A DNA stretch of 64,000 nucleotides from assembly GCA_023078555.1 (NCBI GenBank), contig CM041200.1, forward strand, positions 2,116,001-2,180,000, written 5' to 3'. Each line of letters begins with the position of its first letter. The stretch's first letter is position 1. Below, one piece after another: positions 1-10,462 of the stretch. Under the pieces are notes generated by a model, which searched no databases, was not told the DNA's origin, and saw nothing but the letters and a program-made list of their open reading frames with translations. The stretch comes from Ulva prolifera. Taxonomy: Eukaryota; Chlorophyta; Ulvophyceae; Ulvales; Ulvaceae. The translations under genes and the position numbers were made by a program.

Positions 1-1994
1 TCATGGCCGCAGCCTCACTCTTTTTGCGCAGACCTACCACGAAAGTATAACGGGTAAAGGCACACATCACAAACAAAACATATTTCACACCACCAATTCC
101 TACCGGAGAGACAGGACCAGCTAAATCGGCGTGCAGTTGCTCACCAGGCCACTTGGCCTGGCCCATGAGCTCACGATCATTGGCAGAAAACTTGCCCGCA
201 GGCACTTTGCCAATTCTGCAGCCGTGACACCGATTCCCTAGTGGCTCGGAATCGACATCCAAATTCAAATGACCATAAAATTCACTGTTGGATTGCATGC
301 GCTTCAGGACCCAATTTGACTGGTGAAAAGACAAGTGTGCTAGAAAAGCAGGTTCCAGCAAGTATGCATCATGCGGGACCTCAGCTCCCCCAGCATTGGG
401 TCGCTGCAGGTCAATGGCCGCGACCGCCACATGATGCCACTGCTGTTGATCCTCTACGACCGAGGTCGGACTGCTCTGGTTAGACCAGACTACCCCCCTA
501 TTGACAGGCGCACCGACGAGAATAGGTTTGGTCTCGACTGCCATTTTAAACGCAAAGACAGGGTGACCATCCACATCTAGTTCCTGATATTTGGCATCGT
601 CCTCTACGTCGGTAGCCATATCGCCTAAACCAGGGACATACAACACATTCCTACGCGTGTCTAAGAACATCTGCTCGTGTCTAAGACCCATCGTGCTGAG
701 CAGGTTGTACGGACATTCAGGAGCATAGTATACACCAGGAATTTCCACATCCAGTGGATGCATGTTCCCATGCTTGTCCACATAAGTACCCAGGTTTACC
801 TGAATGGTTCCCCTGCCCATGATAGAAAGCTGCCCTGGTCCCGCGAGATTGGCAACTTTCTGACATGGGCCGTACTCAGTGAACATTTCCCGATTTCCTA
901 CTATATGCATGTCCGACCCACTATCAACAATGATGTTCCACGGCATGGACGCGTCCGGCTGTGGATACTTGGCAGGCATTTCAATAGTGCAAACATCTCT
1001 GGCCGCAGCCTGTTTGCGTTGGGGGCAGTTCGCACGCAAATGTCCCTTCTTCTTGCAGAAGAAACAGGTCCTGGTCTCCTCGCGAGGAGCCTGGCCAGCT
1101 GCGAGAGCAGCGACCACAGGGCCGTCACCACGGTGCTGCTTGCGCCAGCCATGGCCTGGTTTGCCCGCGGGCGCCCCAGACCTAGCCTGCAGCGACCGCT
1201 GTTGTTTGAGCAAATCAGCATGCTCAGTTAAACGCGATATTATCACATGAGGGGAGGAGTGTTGAACTTCGCCGCGCACGGCGTTGAACTCCTCCCCCAC
1301 CTCTAACAGTTTCAATCGAAGCCATCGCTGGCCCACATCGGCACCTAGTGCCTCCAGTTGAGTGTAAACACTCATCACATCACCACAATATGTCGCAACA
1401 TCTTTATTGTTTTGTGACAAAGAATTAAACCGACTCCACAGTCTGTGGATTTCGGCTTCAGTGCTAGGTCTGTACTTGGCAGTCAAGTAAGACCATGCTT
1501 CACACAAGTGTGACATGCGATAGACAGTCGTCCTATCCGCGTCAGGCAAAGACATTAGGACCTGTGTCCTCGCCCTAGCATGAACACGCTGTTCGTCCGC
1601 AGACGGCGCGTGCTGCAACAAATGATCTAACTCAAACTGACCTAACCACAAAAAGACTTTCTGTTCGTACGCAACGAAACTTTCAGTCTTGTGATTCCAC
1701 TCAGGCAATTTCCCTTTAGTCAAATCAGGTTCGCTACGTCCCCGAGATGCGCGCAGCGCCTCGGTCAACGTTTCGAGTGATATGAGTGACTCAGTGTGAC
1801 CAGGATCGTTCACAACATGAGAGGAAAAAGGCACCTGCTGACTGCTCTGCCCAGTGTGGGAAGAGGGTCGTGGCCGGACAATTCGGCCGCCCCGGAGCAA
1901 CATACCCGCAGGCTGTTCTCCGTCAGGGAGCTGCTGGTCAGCGTCCCTGTCGACGAGAGGCTGCTGGCCAGCGTCGTCACGCCTCTCCTCGCGA
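1..1994 (-). mobile_element. Copia element B (older), gag to integrase part
   Basis: Reverse-complement copy of 4227-6220, almost collinear (position x matches 6221 minus x). It carries gag, the CCHC zinc knuckle, the aspartic protease DSG site and the start of integrase, and runs off the left window edge. Where I followed the frame I saw no stop codon, so this half of the polyprotein may still be open. The copy ends abruptly at 1994 in the sequence CCTCGCGA. The missing 5' part (start codon, leader and LTR) lies at 10113-10811, beyond the hAT-like element and copia A. It is therefore a split element, not a solo fragment. Confidence 0.9.
1987..1994. repeat. 8-bp target-site duplication of hAT-like element 1, left copy
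   Basis: CCTCGCGA here is repeated exactly at 10113-10120. The two copies bracket hAT-like element 1 (1995-10112, including the copia inserted in it). The site lies at the start of gag of copia B. An 8-bp duplication is typical of hAT-superfamily transposons. A preceding T on both sides makes a 9-bp reading possible, but 8 bp leaves symmetric element ends. Confidence 0.85.
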
Positions 1995-3531
1995 AGGGGG
2001 GTGGGCACTCGGTCTGCATGCACGTCCACCGGGAGCGCGGGCACCTCAGAACGCTCTGGAACACGCTTCAAAGAGCTATAGACTGAGTAGAACAACCTGA
2101 ATCGCTCTTAAGCATACTGGGCGAAACGGGTGTGAATGCCCAGCGAAACGAGGGGTTCTTGACCAAAAGTGCTGTTTTGCCCAGCACGGCTCATATGGCG
2201 TCAAACGGCGCCCAGCGCATGCCCATTGTGCTCGGTGGGCCGAGAACACCTCGAAAACACCATAATATGTGTCACTGGTGATGATTGATAAGTCAGCTGA
2301 CTTGACGGCACGGGTCGCGACGACTCGTCAGCGTGGCCACGGCGAGCGACCAGCTCGCCGGGGCTGATCACCACGATTAGGCATATATTGCTGAATAATA
2401 TGTCTGTTATCTACTCTACAAAGCATTTGTGTCAATCGGCCGGAACAGGTTGATGAGGACACCATCCTGGCTGCGAGCTGAAAGCTCGATATCCAGACTG
2501 CGAATTTTACGTGTCACTTTCCGATCAGTACCTGGCCACTAGGCAAGAAGCAGTCCATTACTGGCCGTGGTCCACTGATTCTGAATTCACAAGACGGAAA
2601 GGCTGTGCTGAGGCCACGCCTTCAGCATTGATCTGGCGTGCAGTGCACAATGTCACGAGAGTGACGCACAACGCACGCTGCTTTGGTTTTTCTCATACCA
2701 TGAAGTAACAACTCTGTCTCACTGCGATACATGACCTGATGCATCAGACCTGTGTGGTGCACGTTCACAAACATGTCAGCACGCCTACATGTGCTCACAC
2801 CTGGAGTGGCTTGCAACAAAACATAGCTGACTCCACACCGGACGCGACAATTGATAAGTCTCCGATTGAAAGACGCAGCAGTATCATATGGACTCATGGC
2901 ATATACACACGTATCTTGTGTCACACAGAAGCAGTTTAATTGTCACACAACTGGATGTTTCCAGTGTCACACGACCCGAGCAAGGTTTAGCTCGTAAACC
3001 ACCCAGCCTTTGATACTGATGTGAGCAGCCAGCCATATACTGCTAACTCAGTCTGTGATTAGTGTGTTGCTCACTGCACAATGCTTCCTGAGCAATCCAG
3101 GCAGCGCAATAGCATGTACATCAGCAGGAGAGCTCAATACTTGACATCACACTTCTATGGTGCTTGTTTCGTGCAGTGTCGCTTCCAAGAAGGCTGCAGG
3201 TGGTGTGCAGCAACCCATACCTGTCAAACTGCTGCTGAACCGCCCACAGCACCACCAAATACCAAGACAACCTCGTTATGGGCCATGTATAACTATAATG
3301 GATGTTCTGAGCCCAATGGGCGAGCGCTGGGCAGCGTTGGGCAAAACTTGTCTTAATGCCCAGCCATGCATACGATTCTGACGGAAAAGTGCGACTTTGC
3401 CCAGCGACTTGAAACCAAGATACAGTGGCACCCAGGAGGCTTTAATTAGTCTGTAGACGTTCCCAGCGCTTTCCAGAGCGTTCTGAGGTGCCCGCGCTCC
3501 CGGTGGACGTGCATGAGGGCTGAGTGCCCAC
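1995..3531. mobile_element. hAT-like non-autonomous DNA element 1, main part
   Basis: Left end is AGGGGGGTGGGCACTC. Its inverted partner GAGTGCCCAC ends at 3531 and is completed by CCCCCT at 10107-10112, on the far side of copia A. The inverted similarity extends inward about 85 bp (left near 2002-2080, right near 3440-3530). Further in, both ends carry scattered GCCCAGC/TGGGC motifs, for example around 2115-2240 and 3305-3405. These look like subterminal transposase-binding repeats. Without the copia insert the element is about 1543 bp. I see no transposase coding, so it is probably non-autonomous. Superfamily assignment rests on TIR form and the 8-bp duplication. Confidence 0.8.
3527..3531. 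repeat. 5-bp target-site duplication of copia A, left copy
   Basis: CCCAC immediately before the 5' LTR is repeated at 10102-10106, immediately after the 3' LTR. Five base pairs is the standard duplication for Ty1/copia integrases. The target lay in the right terminal inverted repeat of hAT-like element 1. Confidence 0.92.
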
Positions 3532-3879
3532 TGTCACAATGCATGAGCCTGCGGGCAGCAGTGTGGTGACAGGTGCACCCATGCACGGACGATCCGCGGA
3601 TCCAGTGCAGGGGTAAGCCGCCAGCCTAGATTGTCTCGATGTAGTGAGAGAGATCCTGCGAGGGTTTCCCGCCGTAACCTTGAGTGTTCAGTGTGCATAT
3701 AAGCATGTGCACACTGAGATCTGTAACCATTCTCTTTACTGTTTCCCGGTACTAGCACTTCCCTTCAACATCTCTCGGTTCTACCTCTGTGCGCAGCAGG
3801 TATGAGATGTTGGCTGTCCTGACCTGACCTGAACAAGGACTGCGCGTCCTGACCTGCACGTATGATAGCTTTTCTGTCA
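3532..3879 (+). repeat. 5' LTR of copia A
   Basis: Begins TGTCACAATG and ends TTTTCTGTCA, where the 3' LTR has TGACA. A TATA-like CATATAAG at 3697-3704 and a TGTAA poly(A)-type signal at 3722-3726 mark a plausible U3/R boundary. U3 differs from the 3' LTR at a cluster of sites, while R-U5 is identical except for one base near the end. Confidence 0.95.
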
Positions 3880-3897
3880 TGGTATCGGTGATGTTAG
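3880..3897 (+). other. Primer-binding site of copia A
   Basis: TGGTATCGGTGATG directly follows the 5' LTR. The first seven bases match the initiator-methionine tRNA primer site common in plant copia elements (TGGTATC). The rest differs, so the actual tRNA is not settled. The same sequence in reverse complement is next to the copia B LTR at 10451-10462. Confidence 0.7.
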
Positions 3898-4188
3898 CGT
3901 TATGTCTGTTTATGGTCTTGTTCAGGAAAGCCGTCGGCCAATGTCTGCGCGCAGACACGGCGGGCATTCCACTGTTCCGCCGGCGCTCAGACTGCGGTCA
4001 AAAGCGCAGGAATCATTTAGCTCTCTCGTAGCATATTGTTGTTAGACACAATTCGAGAAGCTTGTTTTAATGGTCAGCGCTGAGAAAAGCGAACGCGTTC
4101 GCTTAATTTTCTCAACCTGTTCTGCTTGCGAGCAATCCCATCGGTTATTTGCTGCGCGCAACAAACAACCGTCTGTTCCTACTGCAGG

Positions 4189-7100
4189 ATGTCTCTTTCT
4201 AACGCCAACTCCAACGCCGACGCTCCTCGCGAGGAGAGGCGTGACGATGCTGACCAGCAGCCTCTCGTCGACAGGGACGCTGACCAGCAGCTCCCTGACG
4301 GAGAACAGCCTGCGGGTATGTTGCTCCGGGGCGGCCGAATTGTCCGGCCACGACCCTCTTCCCACACTGGGCAGAGCAGTCAACAGGTGCCTTTTTCCTC
4401 TCATGCTGTGGACGATCTTGGTCACGCTGAGTCACTCATATCACTCGAGACGTTAACCGAGGCGCTGCGCGCATCTCGCGGACGTAGCGAACCTGATTTG
4501 ACTAAAGGGAAATTGCCTGACTGGAATTACAAGACTGAAAGTTTCGTTGCGTACGAACAGAAAGTCTTTTTGTGGTTAGGTCAATTCGAGTTAGATCATT
4601 TGCTGCAGCACGCACCGTCTGCGGACGAACAGCGTGTTCATGCTAGGGCGAGGACACAGGTCCTAATGTCTTTGCCTGACGCGGATAGGACGACTGTCTA
4701 TCGCATGTCATATTTGTGTGAAGCATGGTCTTACTTGACTGCCAAGTACAGACCTAGCACTGAAGCTGAGATCCACAGACTGTGGAGTCGGTTCAATTCT
4801 TTGTCACAACACAATAAAGATGTCGCGACATATTGTGGTGAGGTGATGAGTGTTTACACTCAACTGGAGGCACTAGGTGCCGATGTGGGCCAGCGATGGC
4901 TTCGATTGAAACTGTTAGAGGTGGGGGAGGAGTTCAACGCTGTGCGCGGCGAAGTTCAACACTCCTCCCCTCATGTGATAATAGCCCGTTTGACTGAGCA
5001 TGCCGATTTGCTCAAACAACAGCGGTCGCTGCAGGCTAGGTCTGGGGCGCCCGCGGGCAAACCAGGCCATGGCTGGCGCAAGCAGCACCGTGGTGACGGC
5101 CCTGTGGTCGCTGCTCTCGCAGCTGGCCAGGCTCCTCGCGAGGAGACCAGGACCTGTTTCTTCTGCAAGAAGAAGGGACATTTGCGTGCGAACTGCCCCC
5201 AACGCAAACAGGCTGCGGCCAGAGATGTTTGCACTATTGAAATGCCTGCCAAGTATCCACAGCCGGACGCGTCCATGCCGTGGAACATAATTGTTGATAG
5301 TGGGTCGGACATGCATATAGTAGGAAATCGGGAAATGTTCACTGAGTACGGCCCGTGTCAGAAAGTTGCCAATCTCGCGGGACCAGGGCAGCTTTCTATC
5401 ATGGGTAGGGGAACCATTCAGGTGAACCTGGGTACTTATGTGGACAAGCATGGGAACACGCACCCACTGGATGTGGAAATCCCTGGTGTTTACTATGCTC
5501 CCGAATGTCCGTACAACCTGCTCAGCACGATGGGTCTTAGATCAGAGCAGATGTTCCTAGACACGCGTAGGAATGTGTTATATGTCCCTGGTCTGGGTGA
5601 TATGGCTACCGACATAGAGGACGATGCCAAATATCAGGAACTAGATATGGATGGTCACCCTGTCTTTGCATTCAAAATGGCAGTAGAGACCAAACCCATT
5701 CTTGTCGGTGCGCCTGTCAATAGGGGGGTAGTCTGGTCCAACCAGAGCAGTCCGACCTCAGTTATTGAGGATCAACAGCAGTGGCATCACGTGGCGGTTG
5801 CGACCATTGACCTGCAGCGACCCAATGCTGGGGGAGCTGAGGTCCCGCATGATGCATACTTGCTGGAACCTGCTTTTATAGCACATTTGTCTTTCCACCA
5901 GTCAAATTGGGTCCTTAAACGCATGCAATCTAATAGTGAATTTTATGGTCATTTGAATTTGGATGTCGATTCCGAGCCACTAGGGAATCGATGTCACGGC
6001 TGCAGAATTGGCAAAGTGCCTGCGGGCAAGTTCTCTGCCAATGATCGTGAGCTCATGGGTCAGGCCAAGTGGCCTGGTGAGCAACTGCACGCCGATTTAG
6101 CTGGTCCTGTCTCTCCGGTAGGAATTGGTGGTGTGAAATATGTTTTGTTTGTGATGTGTGCCTTTACCCGTTATACTTTCGTGGTAGGTCTGCGCAAAAA
6201 GAGTGAGGCTGCGGCCATGATCTCTTATATTATCGAACGCATTCGGGTGAATGTGGTGAAGCCAGGTGAACCGGGTGTGCGCATCCTACACACCGACAAA
6301 GGGGGAGAGTTTATGGTCGCGGCCTTAAAGCTCTACCTCCAGCGTCGTGGCATCACTCACCGCTTGACCCCCACAGCCGCTCATCGCTGTAATGGCATGA
6401 TCGAGAGGAGGATCGGAGTGGCCTTTGAGTCACTCCGTGCTGTGCTGCTCGCGAGCGGCCTGCCTCTGTTCCTGTGGATAGAATGCCTCGCCAGCGTTGT
6501 CCATGGTCACAATCTCACGCCGTCGTCGGCACTGTACCATGACAAACTGGCGAGCATCCTCAAGGGCTTGAAAGCTCAGCATGCTGTCAACGCATCTGCG
6601 GATGTTGACGAAGCTGAGAAGAGCCTGGGGAAAGGTAAGCGCATGAAAAAGGCCGAGCGCGATAAGTTGAGGGATGAGGAGAAGCGCAAGTACAAATTGC
6701 TTGCGACAACAGAATTAGATGAGTTTCTAGTGCGGTCTTGTGATAAGGATATCATTCCTTATATGGCCTTTTTCAGAGACACCTCCGTTGAGGTGTTCCA
6801 AGATCTGCTGCGGCAGCAGCGTCCATGGGGGGTTGAAGTGTATGCATACCCTAGGGATGACAAGCTGCGGAAGTTGTCCCCCCGGGGTGTGCCTGCATAC
6901 TGGGTCGGGGCTGGGTTAGGCCCCAGCATGCAGCGTGTGTACGCCCAGGACGTTCCTGGGGGTAGGGTTTTTGTTGTGCGTCAGGTGATGTGCACTGCGG
7001 ATCAGATGATCCGGCACGTACGCAAGTACGATGCGTCCGCCGTTGTGGACAAGAGGGAACCTAAGGAGTTTGCGAACTCCTATACGGTTGTTTTCGAGCG

Positions 7101-9711
7101 GGACGATGAGGGTGAGCGTGTGACAGACGCCGATGTCCCTCCTTTCGCGGCAGAGCACACGTATGATGGGGGAGTGTTGCGCCGTCTGCGTGACCAGCTT
7201 CACACCCCCCCTGGTCATGGTAGGGTTCCTGTCATGGAAATGACTTTCCGGCAGGACAACCCTGAGCCCAGTCCTGCTGTGTACTCTCCAAGATTTGGAG
7301 CTGGCTCCTCTGCGGAGATTATCCGGCGTGACCCTGCTAGGGCAACGCCGGAGATAGCCAGAGCAGCTTTGCATCGCACGCGTGCAATGTCCAGAGCTGC
7401 TGCTCACCCTGACGTCCTTGTCCCCCATCGTGTGCGCGGCGAAGTGCATCACTCTGTCGCCACGCCCTCCCGTACTGCGCAGTATGTTGTGACGCGCAAC
7501 GCTGTGTTGCACGACCCTGGTGTAGAAGTTGCGTTCCCTGTTGAAGTGTCTGTCAGTGCGTCTGATGATGACATGGATGAGGACGACGACAGTCTTGGCA
7601 TCTATGATGATGACGATGAACAGCGCATGGACTACACCGTCTCAGATGATGAAAGAGCTGCGGCTCATCAGAATCTGGAGGCTCAGCGGGTCCGTTCTGG
7701 GAGTAATTCGGCAGCGGCCTCAGCATCTGGCGCGGGGGCAGTTGCTCAGCCCTTGCGAGGAGCTGAGGCGCCGAGGCCCTTCTGGGAGGATGAGCCAGAT
7801 GAGGTGGAGACCGGGTCCGAATTAGGGGGAGAGGATCCGGACCCCTCAGCCGCAGTTGGGGTTGATTTGCCTGACGAGGTGAGGGCCATTCCAGCCGCCT
7901 TGCCTCGTATTAAAATCAATCCTCTTGTACGCAGACGCCTTGTTCCATTGGCTGCGGATGTAGCAGCTGTACAAATGCATGAGCCTGCGGGCTCTGACAT
8001 TGCTAGTAGTGAAACAGTTGTAGCTGCTATTGATGTTTCAGCTTGCGATCAGGACACATCAGCCGCGGCTGACTGTGGAGTGTCCTGTGCAGGCATGAAG
8101 CCTCAGCATGTGGAGTCTGGTGAGCAGCAGAATGCTCAGCGTCGTGGGTCGCGCAGAGCAGCTGCCGCCAGGAAGCAGAAGGCCTCCGACCCTGATATGC
8201 CTTCTTTGAAGGAAGCGCTCGCGAGTGCTGACAGGGATGCATGGCTGCGTGCCATGCAGGAGGAGGTAGATGCACTGGGTGAGCACGGAACCTTCGGGTT
8301 GTGCTATCTGCCTGCGGGCAAACGGGCTATCTCGGGCAAATGGGTGCTTAAGATTAAGCGTGGGCCTGCGGGGGAGATTCAGCGCTATAAGGCACGTTAT
8401 GTAGCGCGTGGTTTTTCTCAGGTAGAAGGAATTTTTTTTTTTGAGACTTGGTCTCCTGTTGGTAGTTATGCGACACTGCGTGTGTTGCTGTCAGTTGCTG
8501 CTCAGGAAGATTTAGAGATTAGACATATAGACATTCAGTGCGCTTTTCTGAATGGTGAGTTAGAAGAAGAAGTGTTCGTTGAACAGCCCCCGTTCTTCAC
8601 TGACGGGACAGCACATGTATGGCGATTGCATAAAACCTTGCATGGCCTAAAGCAAGCCGCTCGCGAGTGGCATAAAGCTTTAATAAAGGTCTTAGCTGAG
8701 ATGGGATTTGTGTGCGCACAAAGTGATCCCGGACTGTATGTTAGAACATCTGGTCGCTGCTTTATATTTTTATGGGTCGATGACTTGTTCATATTCAGTA
8801 GCTCTGCGGGGCTACAAGAACTTGTCGACGTCATTCTCACGAAATTCGAAGGCAGAGATTTAGGTGAACTTGCATGGGCACTTGGCACAGAGATCATGCG
8901 TGATCGCAAGGCCAAAACAATCATCATGACACAACGAAACAAAATTCACAACTTGCTTGAAAAGTACAGTATGTCTGACTGTCGCAAGTCTCCCACTCCC
9001 TTAGTGCCGCGGCAACAACTAAGGAGTGCGAAAGAGCATCCTGACCTGGAAAAAGCCAGTGCTGCTGAGCATTCCAGGTTCATGAGTGCTGTAGGAAGTA
9101 TCCAGTATATTGCAGGAGTGACACGACCTGACCTGAGCTATGTGGCACATGCCCTGGCCCGGCACATGTCTAGTAGTCTGAAGGAACATTGGTCTGCCGT
9201 GCAACATGTTCTGAGATACCTGCAGTCCACAAAGAATTTAGGAATAAAATTTATAGGCTCTGAGGGACACGGGTGTTTGTTAGAGGCTTATTCAGATGCA
9301 GATTTTGCGAACTCTGCTGATCTGAAAAGCGTGTCTGGTATGGTTATTCGGGTACATGGGAACTATGTTCTCTGGCGTTCGAAGAAGCAGAGTATAGTGG
9401 CTGGGGATACAACAGAGGCTGAACTCATCGCGATGAGTGCAACAGCCAACAAGTTGATGTGGGTGAAGCAGTTGCTTCTCGATCTGAAACTCGTCCCACA
9501 TAAGCCGACTCTGTGGGGTGACAATAAAAGTGCCAATATTTTGGCTGTGAATGCTGTGTCCACTGACAGATCCAAGCACATTCGTGTGCGGCACTTGCGG
9601 GTGCGGGAATATGTCCAGATGGATGAACTTAAGGTAGCATGGGTAGGCACTGTTGATCAGTTAGCGGATGTGTTTACTAATGCCCGGACCTGCTTTGCTA
9701 GAAGTTCGTAA
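4189..9711 (+). CDS. Copia gag-pol polyprotein
   Basis: One uninterrupted 1840-residue frame from the ATG at 4189. An in-frame ATG at 4126 is possible, but 4189 begins the conserved gag start seen in copia B. Order: gag; CCHC zinc knuckle near residue 322 (CFFCKKKGHLRANC); protease active site DSGSD near 370; integrase HHCC zinc region near 570-605 and D, D, E catalytic residues near 634, 702 and 738 (HADLAGP, HTDKGGEF, NGMIERR); an acidic linker near 1125-1145; reverse transcriptase near 1340-1570; RNase H near 1700-1840 (YSDADFA, TTEAELIAM). The RT catalytic box reads WVDDL instead of the usual YVDDL, and the LDLKTAF-like box reads HIDIQCAFLNG. A run of T near 8434 encodes FFF in the RT and is a possible slippage spot. 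No separate gag stop or frameshift is seen, so gag:pol ratio must be set another way. Confidence 0.96.
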   Translation: MSLSNANSNADAPREERRDDADQQPLVDRDADQQLPDGEQPAGMLLRGGRIVRPRPSSHTGQSSQQVPFSSHAVDDLGHAESLISLETLTEALRASRGRSEPDLTKGKLPDWNYKTESFVAYEQKVFLWLGQFELDHLLQHAPSADEQRVHARARTQVLMSLPDADRTTVYRMSYLCEAWSYLTAKYRPSTEAEIHRLWSRFNSLSQHNKDVATYCGEVMSVYTQLEALGADVGQRWLRLKLLEVGEEFNAVRGEVQHSSPHVIIARLTEHADLLKQQRSLQARSGAPAGKPGHGWRKQHRGDGPVVAALAAGQAPREETRTCFFCKKKGHLRANCPQRKQAAARDVCTIEMPAKYPQPDASMPWNIIVDSGSDMHIVGNREMFTEYGPCQKVANLAGPGQLSIMGRGTIQVNLGTYVDKHGNTHPLDVEIPGVYYAPECPYNLLSTMGLRSEQMFLDTRRNVLYVPGLGDMATDIEDDAKYQELDMDGHPVFAFKMAVETKPILVGAPVNRGVVWSNQSSPTSVIEDQQQWHHVAVATIDLQRPNAGGAEVPHDAYLLEPAFIAHLSFHQSNWVLKRMQSNSEFYGHLNLDVDSEPLGNRCHGCRIGKVPAGKFSANDRELMGQAKWPGEQLHADLAGPVSPVGIGGVKYVLFVMCAFTRYTFVVGLRKKSEAAAMISYIIERIRVNVVKPGEPGVRILHTDKGGEFMVAALKLYLQRRGITHRLTPTAAHRCNGMIERRIGVAFESLRAVLLASGLPLFLWIECLASVVHGHNLTPSSALYHDKLASILKGLKAQHAVNASADVDEAEKSLGKGKRMKKAERDKLRDEEKRKYKLLATTELDEFLVRSCDKDIIPYMAFFRDTSVEVFQDLLRQQRPWGVEVYAYPRDDKLRKLSPRGVPAYWVGAGLGPSMQRVYAQDVPGGRVFVVRQVMCTADQMIRHVRKYDASAVVDKREPKEFANSYTVVFERDDEGERVTDADVPPFAAEHTYDGGVLRRLRDQLHTPPGHGRVPVMEMTFRQDNPEPSPAVYSPRFGAGSSAEIIRRDPARATPEIARAALHRTRAMSRAAAHPDVLVPHRVRGEVHHSVATPSRTAQYVVTRNAVLHDPGVEVAFPVEVSVSASDDDMDEDDDSLGIYDDDDEQRMDYTVSDDERAAAHQNLEAQRVRSGSNSAAASASGAGAVAQPLRGAEAPRPFWEDEPDEVETGSELGGEDPDPSAAVGVDLPDEVRAIPAALPRIKINPLVRRRLVPLAADVAAVQMHEPAGSDIASSETVVAAIDVSACDQDTSAAADCGVSCAGMKPQHVESGEQQNAQRRGSRRAAAARKQKASDPDMPSLKEALASADRDAWLRAMQEEVDALGEHGTFGLCYLPAGKRAISGKWVLKIKRGPAGEIQRYKARYVARGFSQVEGIFFFETWSPVGSYATLRVLLSVAAQEDLEIRHIDIQCAFLNGELEEEVFVEQPPFFTDGTAHVWRLHKTLHGLKQAAREWHKALIKVLAEMGFVCAQSDPGLYVRTSGRCFIFLWVDDLFIFSSSAGLQELVDVILTKFEGRDLGELAWALGTEIMRDRKAKTIIMTQRNKIHNLLEKYSMSDCRKSPTPLVPRQQLRSAKEHPDLEKASAAEHSRFMSAVGSIQYIAGVTRPDLSYVAHALARHMSSSLKEHWSAVQHVLRYLQSTKNLGIKFIGSEGHGCLLEAYSDADFANSADLKSVSGMVIRVHGNYVLWRSKKQSIVAGDTTEAELIAMSATANKLMWVKQLLLDLKLVPHKPTLWGDNKSANILAVNAVSTDRSKHIRVRHLRVREYVQMDELKVAWVGTVDQLADVFTNARTCFARSS

Positions 9712-9740
9712 TAAACTCCAGCTAGTGGAGACGTAGCAGG

Positions 9741-9753
9741 GTTTATGGGGGAG
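9741..9753 (+). other. Polypurine tract of copia A
   Basis: The run ATGGGGGAG lies directly before the 3' LTR (TGTCACAATG at 9754). It is the expected plus-strand primer for reverse transcription. Confidence 0.75.
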
Positions 9754-10101
9754 TGTCACAATGCATGAGCCTGCGGGCAGCAGCGTGGTGACAGGTGCAC
9801 CCATGCACGGACGATCCGCGGATCCAGTGTAGGGGTAAGCCGCCAGTTAGGATTGTCTCGATGTAGTGAGAGAGATCGTGCGAGGGTTTCCCGCCGTAAC
9901 CTTGCGTGTTCAGTGTGCATATAAGCATGTGCACACTGAGATCTGTAACCATTCTCTTTACTGTTTCCCGGTACTAGCACTTCCCTTCAACATCTCTCGG
10001 TTCTACCTCTGTGCGCAGCAGGTATGAGATGTTGGCTGTCCTGACCTGACCTGAACAAGGACTGCGCGTCCTGACCTGCACGTATGATAGCTTTTCTGAC
10101 A
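9754..10101 (+). repeat. 3' LTR of copia A
   Basis: 348 bp, TGTCACAATG to TTTTCTGACA. Followed by the CCCAC duplication and six bases that finish the TIR of hAT-like element 1. Several of its U3 variants match the LTR of copia B rather than its own 5' LTR. Confidence 0.95.
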
Positions 10102-10120
10102 CCCACCCCCCTCCTCGCGA
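10102..10120. repeat. Right-hand insertion footprints
   Basis: 10102-10106 CCCAC is the copia A duplication. 10107-10112 CCCCCT is the outer tip of the right TIR of hAT-like element 1. 10113-10120 CCTCGCGA is the duplication of the hAT-like element. Three footprints in 19 bp give the order of insertion. Confidence 0.88.
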
Positions 10121-10462
10121 GGAGAGTTGGCGTTGGAGTTGGCGTTCGAGAGAGACATCCTGCATCAGGACAGATGGTTGTTTGTCGCGCGTAGCAACTA
10201 ACCGGTGGGATTGCTCGCAAGCAAACAGGTTGAGAAAATAAGCGAACGCGTTCGCTTTTCTCAGCGCTGATCATTAAAACAAGCTTCTCGAATTGTCTCT
10301 AACAACAATATACTACGAGAGAGCTAAATGATGCCTGCGCTTTGACCGCAGTCTGAGCGCCGGCAGAACAGTGGGATGCCCGCCGTGTCTGCGCACAGAC
10401 ATTGGCCGACGGCTTCCTGAACAAGACCATAAACAGACATAACGCTTACATCACCGATACCA
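10113..10462 (-). mobile_element. Copia element B, gag start and leader
   Basis: Reverse complement of the copia A leader and first gag codons (matches 3880-4240). The gag start codon is at 10156-10158 on the minus strand. The frame is broken at 10113 by the hAT-like insertion and resumes at 1994 on the other side of the nest. The primer-binding site lies at 10451-10462. Confidence 0.88.

Larger units (their letters stand above)
3532..10101 (+). mobile_element. Complete Ty1/copia LTR retrotransposon A
   Basis: A 6570-bp element with two 348-bp LTRs (3532-3879 and 9754-10101), primer-binding site, one continuous gag-pol frame and a purine-rich tract before the 3' LTR. It is flanked by a CCCAC duplication. 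Domain order protease, integrase, reverse transcriptase, RNase H is diagnostic of Copia (Pseudoviridae type) rather than Gypsy. The reading frame is uninterrupted, so it may be active or recently active, though the LTRs differ at about eight sites. It sits inside hAT-like element 1, which itself sits inside copia B. Confidence 0.96.

Noticed and set aside
4126..4188. Upstream start for the copia polyprotein
   Set aside because: In-frame ATG, but the extra 21 residues are leader-like and the conserved gag start shared with copia B is at 4189.
4915..5463. Minus-strand frame inside copia gag (and its mirror at 677-1231)
   Set aside because: Antisense shadow of gag-protease, present in both copies only because the copies are homologous.
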